Below, in pieces: positions 8,357-16,902 of a stretch of 64,000 nucleotides of DNA; position 1 is the first letter of the stretch, and each line of letters opens with the position of its first letter. The stretch is from Crocinitomicaceae bacterium (lineage in GTDB: Bacteria > Bacteroidota > Bacteroidia > Flavobacteriales_D > Crocinitomicaceae), in NCBI GenBank assembly GCA_030830785.1, contig JAURMI010000022.1:186001-250000 (forward strand), given 5' to 3'. The notes under the pieces are model-generated. The model was not told the origin of the DNA, searched no databases, and saw nothing but the letters and a program-made list of their open reading frames with translations. The translations under genes were made by a program, and so were the position numbers.

Positions 8357-9728
8357 ATCGATTTCTGGAATTCGTGGCACGATTGGTGGGCGTGTAAATG
8401 AGGGCCTCACCCCTATTGATACCGTTAAATTTGCCGCCGCCTATGGGACGTGGCTAAAAAAACAGTTCCCAAATCAAAAAATCAAAGTCGTTTTAGGAAG
8501 AGATGCACGCATTTCTGGTGAAATGATTGGCGCTCTAGTTAGAAATACATTAATTGGACTTTCCATTGATATAATTGATCTTGGGCTTTCAACCACACCA
8601 ACTGTTGAAATCGCCGTTCCTATGGAAAAAGCGCACGGTGGAATTATTTTAACCGCTAGCCATAATCCAAAACAATGGAACGCCTTAAAATTGCTTAATG
8701 CTAAAGGAGAATTTATTTCAGGTAGCGATGGAGAACAATTGGTTCAAATAGCTGAAAAAGAAGATTTTGATTTTTCAGGTGTAGATGAACTAGGCATTGT
8801 CACTAATGATTCAAGTTATCAAGAAAAACATATTGAAGCCATTTTAAATCTTCCACTAGTCGATAGAGAATCTATTAAAGAAGCAAACTTTAAAATTGTA
8901 TTTGATGCAGTAAATTCTACTGGCGGAATCTTTGTTCCTGCTTTACTTCAAGCATTAGGAATTGAACAGATTATTGAACTTAATTGTGAACCTAATGGTC
9001 AGTTTGCTCACAATCCGGAGCCCTTACCAGAACACTTAACTGAATTATCTTCTTTGGTAATAAAAAATGGCGCCCATTTGGGCATTACCGTTGATCCAGA
9101 CGTTGATCGTTTGGCACTTGTTTGCGAGGACGGCAGTATGTTTGGAGAAGAATATACGCTAGTAGCGGTGGCTGATTACGTTATAAACAATACGCCTGGG
9201 CCTACGGTTTCTAATTTATCTTCAACAAGAGCGCTCCGCGACATTACAGAGGCAAGGTTACTCCCCTACGCAGCAGCTGCAGTGGGAGAAGTAAATGTGG
9301 TGGCAAAAATGAAAGAAGTCGGTGCCGTTATAGGAGGTGAAGGGAATGGCGGAATAATATACCCAGATTTACATTATGGACGAGATTCACTTGTTGGAAT
9401 TGCTCTTTTTCTAAGTTATTTGGCAAAGCAGAAAAAAAGCATGACTTTGCTCAGATCTAGTTTTCCAAATTATTTTATTTCAAAAAATAAAATAGATCTC
9501 GCACCAGGTACCGATGTAGATGCTATACTAAATGCCTTAGTAAAGAAGTATGAATCTCATGAAGTTGATACAACTGATGGTGTCAAAATCTACATCGATA
9601 AAGAATGGGTACATTTGCGTAAAAGCAATACAGAACCTATCATTCGCATTTATGCTGAATCTAAAGATCAAATAAGCGCCACAAACCTAGCACAACGCAT
9701 CATTTCAGAAATACAAGCATTCAGTTAA
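8343..9728 (+). CDS. glmM: phosphoglucosamine mutase
   Basis: An alpha-D-phosphohexomutase of 461 residues that should interconvert glucosamine-6-phosphate and glucosamine-1-phosphate for peptidoglycan and LPS precursors. The start has the typical ISGIRGTIGG. The catalytic serine lies in TASHNPKQWNA, the metal-binding loop is DPDVDRLALV, the sugar-binding loop is GEGNGGIIYPDLHYGRDS, and the phosphate loop near the C-terminus is RKSNTEPIIRIYAES. A phosphomannomutase activity cannot be excluded by sequence alone. It overlaps ribH by 14 bases and converges on the minus-strand gene ending at 9740. Confidence 0.9.
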   Translation: MTLIKSISGIRGTIGGRVNEGLTPIDTVKFAAAYGTWLKKQFPNQKIKVVLGRDARISGEMIGALVRNTLIGLSIDIIDLGLSTTPTVEIAVPMEKAHGGIILTASHNPKQWNALKLLNAKGEFISGSDGEQLVQIAEKEDFDFSGVDELGIVTNDSSYQEKHIEAILNLPLVDRESIKEANFKIVFDAVNSTGGIFVPALLQALGIEQIIELNCEPNGQFAHNPEPLPEHLTELSSLVIKNGAHLGITVDPDVDRLALVCEDGSMFGEEYTLVAVADYVINNTPGPTVSNLSSTRALRDITEARLLPYAAAAVGEVNVVAKMKEVGAVIGGEGNGGIIYPDLHYGRDSLVGIALFLSYLAKQKKSMTLLRSSFPNYFISKNKIDLAPGTDVDAILNALVKKYESHEVDTTDGVKIYIDKEWVHLRKSNTEPIIRIYAESKDQISATNLAQRIISEIQAFS

Positions 9729-9739
9729 GTTGAGAAAAT

Positions 9740-10450
9740 TTACTTGTTAAGTTGCTTAAAATGTTCGTATTTATCTTTGATAAATAGAACAAGTTCCATT
9801 TCAGTGGCAGTTTTAATAAACTGCTCATCGATATTTAAAAATGTTATAAAAGCATCGAATTGACTTTCTGTCAATTCGATGATGTCAAAAGCCACATATA
9901 ATCTTAAAAGTTCCTGAACAATGCGGCGCTGGTCATCTTTGAATTGTTGTTCGGCAATCCATCGTTTGTTCTGTTCTTTTTTAGAAAATGCCTGATAAAG
10001 CGCCGTTATTGGGCTCTCTAATACATTCACCCCTGTTACTAAACGCGTTTCGCGCATGGCTAAATTCTCGCGTTCTTCTTTAATTTGCTCCAAGGTTTTA
10101 AGTGGACGAACCACCACATCGGGAATTTCTTGAGGCAATCTCTCTACATAGGCCAATACTTTGGTCTGACAATTTTCATCTGGTGTAACTATAAATTGAT
10201 ATACAGGATAACCCTTTGTAGACAAGGCAATGAGATCACCTTGGTTGGCATATACCGAAAATTGACCACTCGGTTGGCCAAAAACACCACGACCAGTTGT
10301 TTTATTAACCACCATCAAATTATAAAAGTTTTGTAAACGTAAAGTATCCAGAATTCTCCCACTTACGAGTACTTGATCGCATTGAGCGCTTGAGTTTTTA
10401 GCAACTAAGCAGACAAAAATGAAAAGAAAGATTGTATTAAAATTCTTCAA
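9740..10450 (-). CDS. carboxypeptidase-regulatory-like domain protein, exported
   Basis: A 236-residue protein with an N-terminal signal peptide (hydrophobic residues 5-22, ending near SSAQ). A beta-sandwich follows at about residues 28-110 (SGRILDTLRLQNFYNLMVVN, GRGVFGQPSGQFSVYANQGD, STKGYPVY), as in carboxypeptidase regulatory-like domains of Bacteroidota surface proteins. The second half is charged and helical (LKTLEQIKEERENLAMRE). Function is unknown. It overlaps the M50 protease gene upstream by 14 bases and forms the end of the ffh-M50 run, so its product may be handled by or act with that protease; this is inference. Confidence 0.7.
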   Translation of the reverse strand: MKNFNTIFLFIFVCLVAKNSSAQCDQVLVSGRILDTLRLQNFYNLMVVNKTTGRGVFGQPSGQFSVYANQGDLIALSTKGYPVYQFIVTPDENCQTKVLAYVERLPQEIPDVVVRPLKTLEQIKEERENLAMRETRLVTGVNVLESPITALYQAFSKKEQNKRWIAEQQFKDDQRRIVQELLRLYVAFDIIELTESQFDAFITFLNIDEQFIKTATEMELVLFIKDKYEHFKQLNK

Positions 10451-11390
10451 AATACCAAGTGAAATCGAGAAGTGGGCCTAATAGCAAAAATACGGGCAAA
10501 AGCATAAAAAGTAACCAACTGGCAATTAACAATACTTTAAAAAGTAAGGTGGTATCGCGATGATATGGCACCGATAACACTGAATTTACATGGCTTGCCA
10601 CCAGCTCCTCAGCATTTTCTTGTTGATGCCCTATAAAGTCTACTAATTTTGGATTTTCTTGCAAAATCACCTGTTTAATTTGATGATAATTTATATCTGA
10701 AAGATCCTCATAATTACATTCATAATTTATTTGTCTTTCATCTAGAATTTTTCGATACAGAAAATTTCTTTGAAAACTCCGCACTTTAAACGACATTAAA
10801 AAACCAAAAATGATGAGTATCCAACTCCCAATCATATATCCAACAATGATCATTACCAAGGATGAAAGCAAAGAAAATATCAACAAAAACAAATCTCGTT
10901 TTCTGCGAACAAATAACTTAAAAAATTGGCCTCCATCCAAAGGATCCAATGGTAGCAAATTGACAACATTTAAAAACAAAAATAAAAAACTGAGTTTGAG
11001 CAGCCCGCTGTGTTGCATATTCTGGGCCAAGAACAAGAGAGAAATACCCAAAATTATACCAGGGTATGGACCAGCAGCAATAACAAAAAAACTTTCTTTT
11101 TGTGAATATTGTTTTTTGCTCCCTTGAACAAAGGCACCCATTAAGGGTATAAAAAGCATGCGAAGATTCTCATATTTATAAAATTTCATTATTAAATAAT
11201 GCCCTAGCTCATGAATAAAAAGCACCAAAACTAAAAAGAAAACAAAATCAACCTCGTCTGAAAATAAATACAAAAAACTTAAGGCAAATACCAAAATGGA
11301 GAAAACCGTCATGCCCCAATTGCTTTGAATCTTCACCTTCTCAAGCATAGGCTTTGGCGGGTACCATTCTGAAGGGCGTTCATTTTCCAT
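10437..11390 (-). CDS. site-2 protease (M50 family) membrane metalloprotease
   Basis: A 317-residue polytopic membrane protein with the zinc-binding motif HELGH at residues 60-64 inside a hydrophobic segment. The distal ligand motif NLLPLDPLDGGQFF lies near residues 143-156, the two-part active site of intramembrane M50 proteases. Hydrophobic segments sit at about 26-45, 49-66, 101-122, 130-147 and 166-200, with one more near the C-terminus. Members cut transmembrane substrates such as anti-sigma factors, but no anti-sigma factor is encoded nearby. It starts one base after the ffh stop and overlaps the next gene by 14 bases. Confidence 0.88.
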   Translation of the reverse strand: MENERPSEWYPPKPMLEKVKIQSNWGMTVFSILVFALSFLYLFSDEVDFVFFLVLVLFIHELGHYLIMKFYKYENLRMLFIPLMGAFVQGSKKQYSQKESFFVIAAGPYPGIILGISLLFLAQNMQHSGLLKLSFLFLFLNVVNLLPLDPLDGGQFFKLFVRRKRDLFLLIFSLLSSLVMIIVGYMIGSWILIIFGFLMSFKVRSFQRNFLYRKILDERQINYECNYEDLSDINYHQIKQVILQENPKLVDFIGHQQENAEELVASHVNSVLSVPYHRDTTLLFKVLLIASWLLFMLLPVFLLLGPLLDFTWYFEEF

Positions 11391-11391
11391 T

Positions 11392-12738
11392 TTACATACC
11401 AGGCATATTGCCCAGTCCTTTAAGTTTGCTCATCATACCCATCATATTTCTCGGATTGCTCATGACTTTCATCATTTTACGCATATCTTCAAATTGTTTG
11501 AGCAGTTTGTTTATTTCTTGGACATTGGTTCCACTGCCCTGGGCGATACGATTTTTACGCGATTGATTGAGCAGGGCTGGATTTGATCTTTCTTTTGGGG
11601 TCATAGATAAGATGATGGCTTCAATACCTTTGAAGGCATCCTCCGGGATATCGGCATCCTTTACAGCTTTTCCCATTCCAGGAATCATGCCCATAAGATC
11701 TTTGATATTTCCCATTTTTTTTATTTGCTGTAATTGCGCCAAAAAATCATTAAGATCAAATTGATCCTTCATGATTTTCTTTTGAAGGCGTCTAGCCTCC
11801 TCCTCATTAAATTGTTCTTGTGCCCGTTCTACCAAGGATACCACATCACCCATCCCTAATATTCTATCGGCCATTCGCTTAGGATAGAATACATCAAGCG
11901 CATCCATTTTCTCTCCTGTGCCAACAAATTTTATTGGCTTATTTACAACAGCCTTAATAGAAAGGGCCGCACCCCCTCTTGTATCGCCATCCAACTTGGT
12001 GAGCACTACACCATCAAAATCAATACGCTCATTGAATGATTTGGCCGTATTAACAGCGTCTTGCCCTGTCATGGAATCCACTACAAATAGGGTTTCAGAA
12101 GGATTCAAAGCAGTTTTAAGCGCATCTATCTCATCCATCATTTGAGCATCAACTGCCAAGCGTCCAGCTGTATCCACTATAACGACATTAAAGCCTTTGC
12201 TTTTAGCATGCGCAATTGCTGCATTTGCAATTGAGATTGGGTTTTTTTCTTCTTTATTTGAAAAAACTTCTATCGAGAGTTGCTCACCGAGCACATGAAG
12301 TTGATCAATTGCTGCAGGTCGATAAACATCGCAGGCTACCAAAAGTACATTCTTGCCTTTTTTGTTTTTTAAATAGGATCCTAATTTGCCACTAAAGGTT
12401 GTTTTTCCCGAACCCTGCAATCCTGACATTAATATAATGGCAGGCGAACCTTTCAGGTTAATGTCTACCTCATTTCCTCCCATGAGCTCAATGAGTTCTT
12501 CATGGCAAATTTTGATCATAAGTTGCCCTGGAGAAACTGCATTTAGGACATCACGTCCTAAGGCTTTTTCTTTAACCGTACCTGTAAATTGCTTGGCTGT
12601 ATTGAAGCTAACGTCAGCATCTAGTAATGCCCTGCGTACCTCTTTTAAGGTTTCGGCAACATTAATTTCGGTTATTTGGCCTTGTCCTTTAAGTACTTTA
12701 AAGGCTCTTTCAAACTTATCTGTAAGATTTTCAAACAT
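11392..12738 (-). CDS. ffh: signal recognition particle protein Ffh
   Basis: The SRP GTPase of 448 residues, which binds signal sequences of nascent membrane proteins and docks with FtsY. The N domain is followed by the G domain with GLQGSGKTTFSGKLG, DVYRPAAIDQL, DTAGRLAVD and TKLDGDTRGGAALS. The C-terminal M domain is methionine-rich (MMKVMSNPRNMMGMMSKL), as expected for signal-peptide and 4.5S RNA binding. Length is normal. It is the first gene of a minus-strand run with an M50 protease and an exported protein, under its own TAnnTTTG promoter. Confidence 0.98.
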   Translation of the reverse strand: MFENLTDKFERAFKVLKGQGQITEINVAETLKEVRRALLDADVSFNTAKQFTGTVKEKALGRDVLNAVSPGQLMIKICHEELIELMGGNEVDINLKGSPAIILMSGLQGSGKTTFSGKLGSYLKNKKGKNVLLVACDVYRPAAIDQLHVLGEQLSIEVFSNKEEKNPISIANAAIAHAKSKGFNVVIVDTAGRLAVDAQMMDEIDALKTALNPSETLFVVDSMTGQDAVNTAKSFNERIDFDGVVLTKLDGDTRGGAALSIKAVVNKPIKFVGTGEKMDALDVFYPKRMADRILGMGDVVSLVERAQEQFNEEEARRLQKKIMKDQFDLNDFLAQLQQIKKMGNIKDLMGMIPGMGKAVKDADIPEDAFKGIEAIILSMTPKERSNPALLNQSRKNRIAQGSGTNVQEINKLLKQFEDMRKMMKVMSNPRNMMGMMSKLKGLGNMPGM

Positions 12739-12755
12739 AACTTAGTGGTATCTTA

Positions 12756-12763
12756 CAAAGATA
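12756..12763 (-). promoter_or_regulatory. -7 box of the ffh run
   Basis: Minus-strand TATCTTTG (plus 12756-12763) matches TAnnTTTG and lies 17 bases upstream of the ffh ATG at 12738, giving a predicted leader of about 10-13 bases. No good -33 TTG is visible. Confidence 0.6.
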
Positions 12764-12790
12764 AGCAGCTTAATTGAATTTGAACTATGA

Positions 12791-13384
12791 CTAGACCATC
12801 GTTAGTGCATTGTCATCTATCATTTTTCGCAAATTTAATAATGCGTAACGCATTCTACCCAAAGCTGTATTTATACTCAAACCTTCGGATTGGGCTATTT
12901 CCTTAAAGGAACGCTCCTCAAAGAGTCTCATGTATACCATTTCTCTTTGACTTTCTGGTAGATAGGACATGAGATCGTGTAGTTGTGCAACAATCTCTTG
13001 ATTTGTTGCCTGTTGCAAATAATTGGCGTCCTCGGATGCTATTCTGTGGAAAATATTAAATTCCTCCGACCATGCATTTCTTTCGGAAATGAAACGTTGC
13101 TTATTTTGCTTACGAAAATGATCGATTATTAAATTGTGAGCAATTCTCAAAACCCAAGGCAAAAACTTACCTTCTTCCTGGTATGCGCCAAGTTTTAATT
13201 TTTGAATCACTTTAACAAAAGTTTCTTGAAAAAGGTCGTTGGATAATTCAGTTTCTTTGACCTTGTGGAAAATAAATTTGAATATTGCTTCTTTATGACG
13301 GTCTAATAAAACACCGAAAGCTTCTTCATTACCTGAAATATACGATTGAATTAAAACAGAATCGCTCAATTGTGAATAGTTCAT
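12791..13384 (-). CDS. RNA polymerase ECF sigma factor
   Basis: A 197-residue sigma-70 family protein of the extracytoplasmic-function type. Region 2 covers about residues 14-85 (LLDRHKEAIFKFIFHKV, DLFQETFVKVIQKL, WVLRIAHNLIIDHFRK). Region 4 covers about 125-185 (LPESQREMVYMRLFEERSFKEIAQ, SINTALGRMRYALLNLRKM), including the helix-turn-helix. Regions 1 and 3 are absent, as usual for ECF factors. No anti-sigma gene is adjacent, so control may be at transcription level or by a distant partner. It is a single gene, divergent from the aminotransferase. Confidence 0.92.
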   Translation of the reverse strand: MNYSQLSDSVLIQSYISGNEEAFGVLLDRHKEAIFKFIFHKVKETELSNDLFQETFVKVIQKLKLGAYQEEGKFLPWVLRIAHNLIIDHFRKQNKQRFISERNAWSEEFNIFHRIASEDANYLQQATNQEIVAQLHDLMSYLPESQREMVYMRLFEERSFKEIAQSEGLSINTALGRMRYALLNLRKMIDDNALTMV

Positions 13385-13520
13385 ACTTTACGCTTAGTGC
13401 AGAAATAATTTTTCAGCTGTTAAAGGTAAATTTGATCTATAAGCGCTTATGTTTTTAAATGATAGAGCGAATATATGTAAAAATTGAAAACAATAAAAAA
13501 AAATGACAAAAAAGATTGTT

Positions 13521-13528
13521 TACTTTTG
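13521..13528 (+). promoter_or_regulatory. -7 box of the aminotransferase-ispH run
   Basis: TACTTTTG (13521-13528) matches TAnnTTTG and lies 19 bases upstream of the ATG at 13548. It sits inside a longer in-frame extension starting at 13503, which argues that 13548 is the true start. A second match, TAAATTTG at 13427-13434, is farther upstream on the same strand. Confidence 0.55.
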
Positions 13529-13547
13529 GATTCAAATTACTACAGCT

Positions 13548-14747
13548 ATGCCCTTATTGTCATTAAAAGCTATTGAAATGCCTGCTTCGCCAATTCGTAA
13601 ATTGGTGCCTTATGCAGAAGCTGCAAAAAAATCAGGTAAAACAGTTTATCATCTTAATATTGGACAACCCGATATCGATACTCCACAAACGGCATTGGAT
13701 GCTATACACAACTTGGATCATCGTGTTCTTGAATACAGTCATTCAGCCGGATTCGAATCATACAGAATTGCTTTAGCAAAAAATTATCAAGTTGAAGGCA
13801 TCAACGTCAATGCCGAAGATATCATCGTAACCACTGGCGGATCAGAGGCTTTAATATTTGGCTTGATGAGTACTTGCAATCCTGGCGATGAAGTTATAAT
13901 ACCAGAGCCTTTTTATGCCAATTACAATGGCTTTGCAGTAATGGCAGGGTTAAAAGTTGTACCGGTTACTGCACATATTGAAAATGGCTTCGCATTGCCT
14001 CCAATTGATGCGATAGAGAAAAAAATCACACAAAAAACAAAAGCCATTATCATTTGCAATCCAGGGAATCCGACAGGGTATTTATATACTCAAGAAGAGT
14101 TAGAACAACTCAAAGAAATTGTTCAAAAGCATGATTTATATCTTTTTGCAGATGAAGTATATCGAGAGTTTTGTTACGATGGTGCAAAGCCATTTTCTAC
14201 TATGAATCTTCAGGGAATTGAACAAAACGTTGTCATGATTGATTCTGTTTCTAAACGATATTCTATGTGTGGAGCGCGCATCGGAGCCTTGATTTCTAAA
14301 AATAAGGATTTGATGCAGGCCGCTTTAAAATTTGGTCAAGCGCGCTTATCTCCCCCTACTGTCGAACAAATTGCAGCAGAGGCAGCGCTCCAAACGCCGA
14401 AGCGTTATTTTGACGAAGTAGTTGCAGAATACGTATTGCGTCGCAATATAATGGTTGAAGGACTAAATAACATTCCTGGCGTATTTTGCCCAAAACCAAA
14501 TGGCGCTTTTTATTGTGTGGCAAAATTGCCAGTTGAAAATGCCGCTCATTTTTGCCAATGGTTGTTGGAGGAATTTTCATTTGAAAATCAGACGGTAATG
14601 ATGGCTCCTGCAGATGGGTTTTATGCAACACAAGGCGCAGGTTTAAATGAAGTAAGAATCGCTTATGTACTTAAAAAAGAGCATTTAAAAGCTGCAATTA
14701 AATGCATTGCTGTGGCTTTAGAAGAATATATTGGTACAACGAATTAA
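13548..14747 (+). CDS. pyridoxal-phosphate aminotransferase, class I/II (aspartate aminotransferase-like)
   Basis: A fold-type I PLP enzyme of 399 residues from the chosen ATG. Visible motifs are YHLNIGQPDIDTP, TTGGSEALIFGL (cofactor phosphate), IICNPGNPTGYLYT, LFADEVYREFCYDG (cofactor-binding aspartate and tyrosine) and SVSKRYSMCGARIGALIS with the Schiff-base lysine. NEVRIAYVL holds the C-terminal arginine that binds the substrate carboxylate. It belongs to the aspartate-type subgroup I; the exact amino acid cannot be decided from sequence. The longer start at 13503 overlaps a promoter box and is not preferred. ispH follows. Confidence 0.9.
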   Translation: MPLLSLKAIEMPASPIRKLVPYAEAAKKSGKTVYHLNIGQPDIDTPQTALDAIHNLDHRVLEYSHSAGFESYRIALAKNYQVEGINVNAEDIIVTTGGSEALIFGLMSTCNPGDEVIIPEPFYANYNGFAVMAGLKVVPVTAHIENGFALPPIDAIEKKITQKTKAIIICNPGNPTGYLYTQEELEQLKEIVQKHDLYLFADEVYREFCYDGAKPFSTMNLQGIEQNVVMIDSVSKRYSMCGARIGALISKNKDLMQAALKFGQARLSPPTVEQIAAEAALQTPKRYFDEVVAEYVLRRNIMVEGLNNIPGVFCPKPNGAFYCVAKLPVENAAHFCQWLLEEFSFENQTVMMAPADGFYATQGAGLNEVRIAYVLKKEHLKAAIKCIAVALEEYIGTTN

Positions 14748-14784
14748 AACTGAACACTATCCAATTAAAAGCGTTTTAATTATA

Positions 14785-16005
14785 ATGAAACAATTTGAGG
14801 TTCCTACATTTTATCGTTCTAGCATTTTAGCTCGTGTAAAGGCGATACGAAAAGAATTAGATCCACGCAAAAAGGACTTCAGTCCTACTGAAGTTAATCT
14901 GGGTAGTTTTACTTTTATTCTTGGACGGCACTTTGGATTTTGTTATGGTGTTGAAAATGCAATTGAGCGCAGTTATAAAGCAATAGCAGAAAACCCTGGT
15001 AAACGAATTTTTTTACTCTCTCAAATGATTCACAATCCTGCAGTTAATGAAGATTTAAGAGCCAATGGAATTGAATTTTTACAGGATACACAAGGGAATC
15101 AACTTATTAATTTCGAGGAACTTTCTTCATCAGACGTGGTGCTTATTCCTGCGTTTGGAACAACAATAAAAACTCAAAATATTCTTGAGAATCTTGGTAT
15201 CGACGTTAAGACCTACAATACCACTTGTCCTTTTGTAGAAAAAGTATGGAACCGTTCGCAAAAACTTGCCCAAGGCGACCACACAATTATTATTCATGGA
15301 AAATTTGATCACGAAGAAACTAAAGCTACCTTTTCACATGCTCAGCAAAATGGTCATGTTTTAATCATTAAAAATATTCAAGAAGCTGCTTTTTTGGCTC
15401 AATGCATACGCCAAGAAAAAACTAGAGATGAGTTTGAGTTCTTTTTTAAAAGGAAGTTTACTCCTGGATTTAATCCATCAGTTCATTTAAGAAAAATTGG
15501 CGTCGTTAACCAAACCACGATGCTCGCTTCAGAAACACAGCAAATAACAGAATTTTTACGCAATACCTTGATATCTGTTTATGGTGCAGAAAATATTAAT
15601 AAGCATATGGCCGATACACGAGACACACTATGCTATGCGACAAATGACAATCAAACCTCAACATTGCAACTTCTCGAACAACGCGCCGATTTAGCCATTG
15701 TTGTTGGTGGTTATAATAGTTCGAATACCACACATTTAGTAGAGTTATTGGATCAGAATTTTAACACCTATTTTATAAAGGATGCCTCTGAAATAAAAGG
15801 AAATGATATTTCACATTATAATATTCATCATAAGGAAATGCAATTTAAAAAAGACTTTTTGTCTAATGAGAAAAGACAACGAATTGTCATTACCTCAGGT
15901 GCCTCATGCCCAGATAGTATTTTAGAGGATGTAATTAAGAACATACTTAAAATACGTTATAAAGATCAAGAGATAAATGAATTGATTAATAACTTTAAAG
16001 CATGA
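14785..16005 (+). CDS. ispH: 4-hydroxy-3-methylbut-2-enyl diphosphate reductase
   Basis: The last enzyme of the MEP isoprenoid pathway, an iron-sulfur reductase giving IPP and DMAPP. The three cluster cysteines sit in GFCYGVENA (C53), NTTCPFVEKVW and SGASCPDSILEDV. HNPAVNEDL, DTRDTLCYATNDNQ and GGYNSSNTTHL are further family motifs. At 406 residues it is longer than the roughly 315-residue E. coli enzyme. It has an N-terminal extension of about 40 residues and an insertion around the FFFKRKFTPGFNPSVHLRK segment, features I associate with Bacteroidota IspH. I chose ATG 14785, since the upstream in-frame start at 14731 lies inside the aminotransferase gene. Confidence 0.95.
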   Translation: MKQFEVPTFYRSSILARVKAIRKELDPRKKDFSPTEVNLGSFTFILGRHFGFCYGVENAIERSYKAIAENPGKRIFLLSQMIHNPAVNEDLRANGIEFLQDTQGNQLINFEELSSSDVVLIPAFGTTIKTQNILENLGIDVKTYNTTCPFVEKVWNRSQKLAQGDHTIIIHGKFDHEETKATFSHAQQNGHVLIIKNIQEAAFLAQCIRQEKTRDEFEFFFKRKFTPGFNPSVHLRKIGVVNQTTMLASETQQITEFLRNTLISVYGAENINKHMADTRDTLCYATNDNQTSTLQLLEQRADLAIVVGGYNSSNTTHLVELLDQNFNTYFIKDASEIKGNDISHYNIHHKEMQFKKDFLSNEKRQRIVITSGASCPDSILEDVIKNILKIRYKDQEINELINNFKA

Positions 16006-16550
16006 AAATTTATACCAAAAAAGGAGATAAAGGCATTACAGGACTTTTAGGGGGCACACGTGTTTCTAAAAATAACATACGCATTGAAGCCTATGGTACG
16101 ATTGACGAACTTAATTCATATCTTGGATTGATAAGCTCTTTGTCAATTTGTGGTTTTTATAAAGACCAAATTAATGAAGTACAAGACCGTCTTTTTACAA
16201 TGGGATCGCTTCTTGCTTCTGATCCGAATAAATCTAACTTGCAACTCCCAATGTTAGATTTAAAAGATATACAAAAACTAGAAGCGTGGATTGATGAATT
16301 TGAAAAAACAATTCCCGCACTCACTTCTTTCATACTTCCTGGTGGGCATCCTACTGGTGCGCATGTCCATGTAGCGAGATGTATTTGTCGCAGGGCGGAA
16401 AGAATAGTGGTTGCCCTCAGTGAAATTGATCAAGTGGACGAACGAATTCTATCTTATTTAAATCGTTTGAGTGATTATTTATTTGTATTATCAAGAAAAT
16501 TGAATTTTGAGCAAGGTTCAAAGGAACAACTATGGTTGCCTAGAAATTAA
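16002..16550 (+). CDS. PduO-type ATP:cob(I)alamin adenosyltransferase
   Basis: A 182-residue enzyme that adenosylates cob(I)alamin to make coenzyme B12. The N-terminal ATP-binding loop is YTKKGDKGITGLLGG. RIEAYGTIDELNSYLGL and FILPGGHPTGAHVHVARCICRRAERIV contain the conserved acidic and arginine residues of the PduO/MMAB fold, followed by LNRLSDYLFVLSRKLN. The gene overlaps ispH by four bases (ATGA), so the two are translationally coupled. The protein would supply cofactor to a B12-dependent enzyme such as methylmalonyl-CoA mutase, which is not in this window. Confidence 0.94.
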   Translation: MKIYTKKGDKGITGLLGGTRVSKNNIRIEAYGTIDELNSYLGLISSLSICGFYKDQINEVQDRLFTMGSLLASDPNKSNLQLPMLDLKDIQKLEAWIDEFEKTIPALTSFILPGGHPTGAHVHVARCICRRAERIVVALSEIDQVDERILSYLNRLSDYLFVLSRKLNFEQGSKEQLWLPRN

Positions 16551-16574
16551 TTTTCCTTGTTTTTTCAAATAGCT

Positions 16575-16605
16575 CTTGATTTTTTGGAAATAAAAATTAC
16601 TTTTG
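16575..16605 (+). promoter_or_regulatory. promoter of the DUF2795 gene
   Basis: TTG (16575-16577) and TACTTTTG (16598-16605) fit the Bacteroidota -33/-7 pattern with a 20-base spacer. The predicted leader is about 24 bases, ending at ATG 16635. Confidence 0.65.
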
Positions 16606-16634
16606 CCAAAAAATAATACTAAAATTAATCACTT

Positions 16635-16856
16635 ATGTACTGGACACTGGAACTTGCCTCCTATCTCGAAGATGCGCCGTGGCCTGCCACAAAAGAAGAA
16701 CTAATAGATTTTGCAATACGCACAGGTGCGCCGCTTGAAGTTGTTGAAAACCTACAAGATTTAGAAGATGAAGGCGATATGTATGATACGATTGAAGAAA
16801 TTTGGCCTGATTATCCTTCTAGAGAAGACTTCCTCTTCAATGAAGATGAATATTAA
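16635..16856 (+). CDS. DUF2795 domain small acidic protein
   Basis: A 73-residue acidic protein (MYWTLELASYLEDAPWPATK at the start, many D and E residues at the end) with the compact DUF2795 pattern: an ASYLEDAPWPATKEEL helix pair followed by AIRTGAPLEVVENLQDLEDEG. Function is unknown. It is a frequent stand-alone small gene in Bacteroidota. It has its own promoter and is separated from cob(I)alamin adenosyltransferase by 84 bases. There is no signal peptide, so it is cytoplasmic. Confidence 0.85.
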   Translation: MYWTLELASYLEDAPWPATKEELIDFAIRTGAPLEVVENLQDLEDEGDMYDTIEEIWPDYPSREDFLFNEDEY

Positions 16857-16902
16857 TTAGATCTTTAAATTTTCTTATGTTTAGTTCCATTGCGGAGCTT
16901 TA

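Noticed and set aside
13503-13547. Longer N-terminus for the aminotransferase
   Set aside because: The extension contains the TACTTTTG promoter box and lacks family similarity; ATG 13548 fits better.
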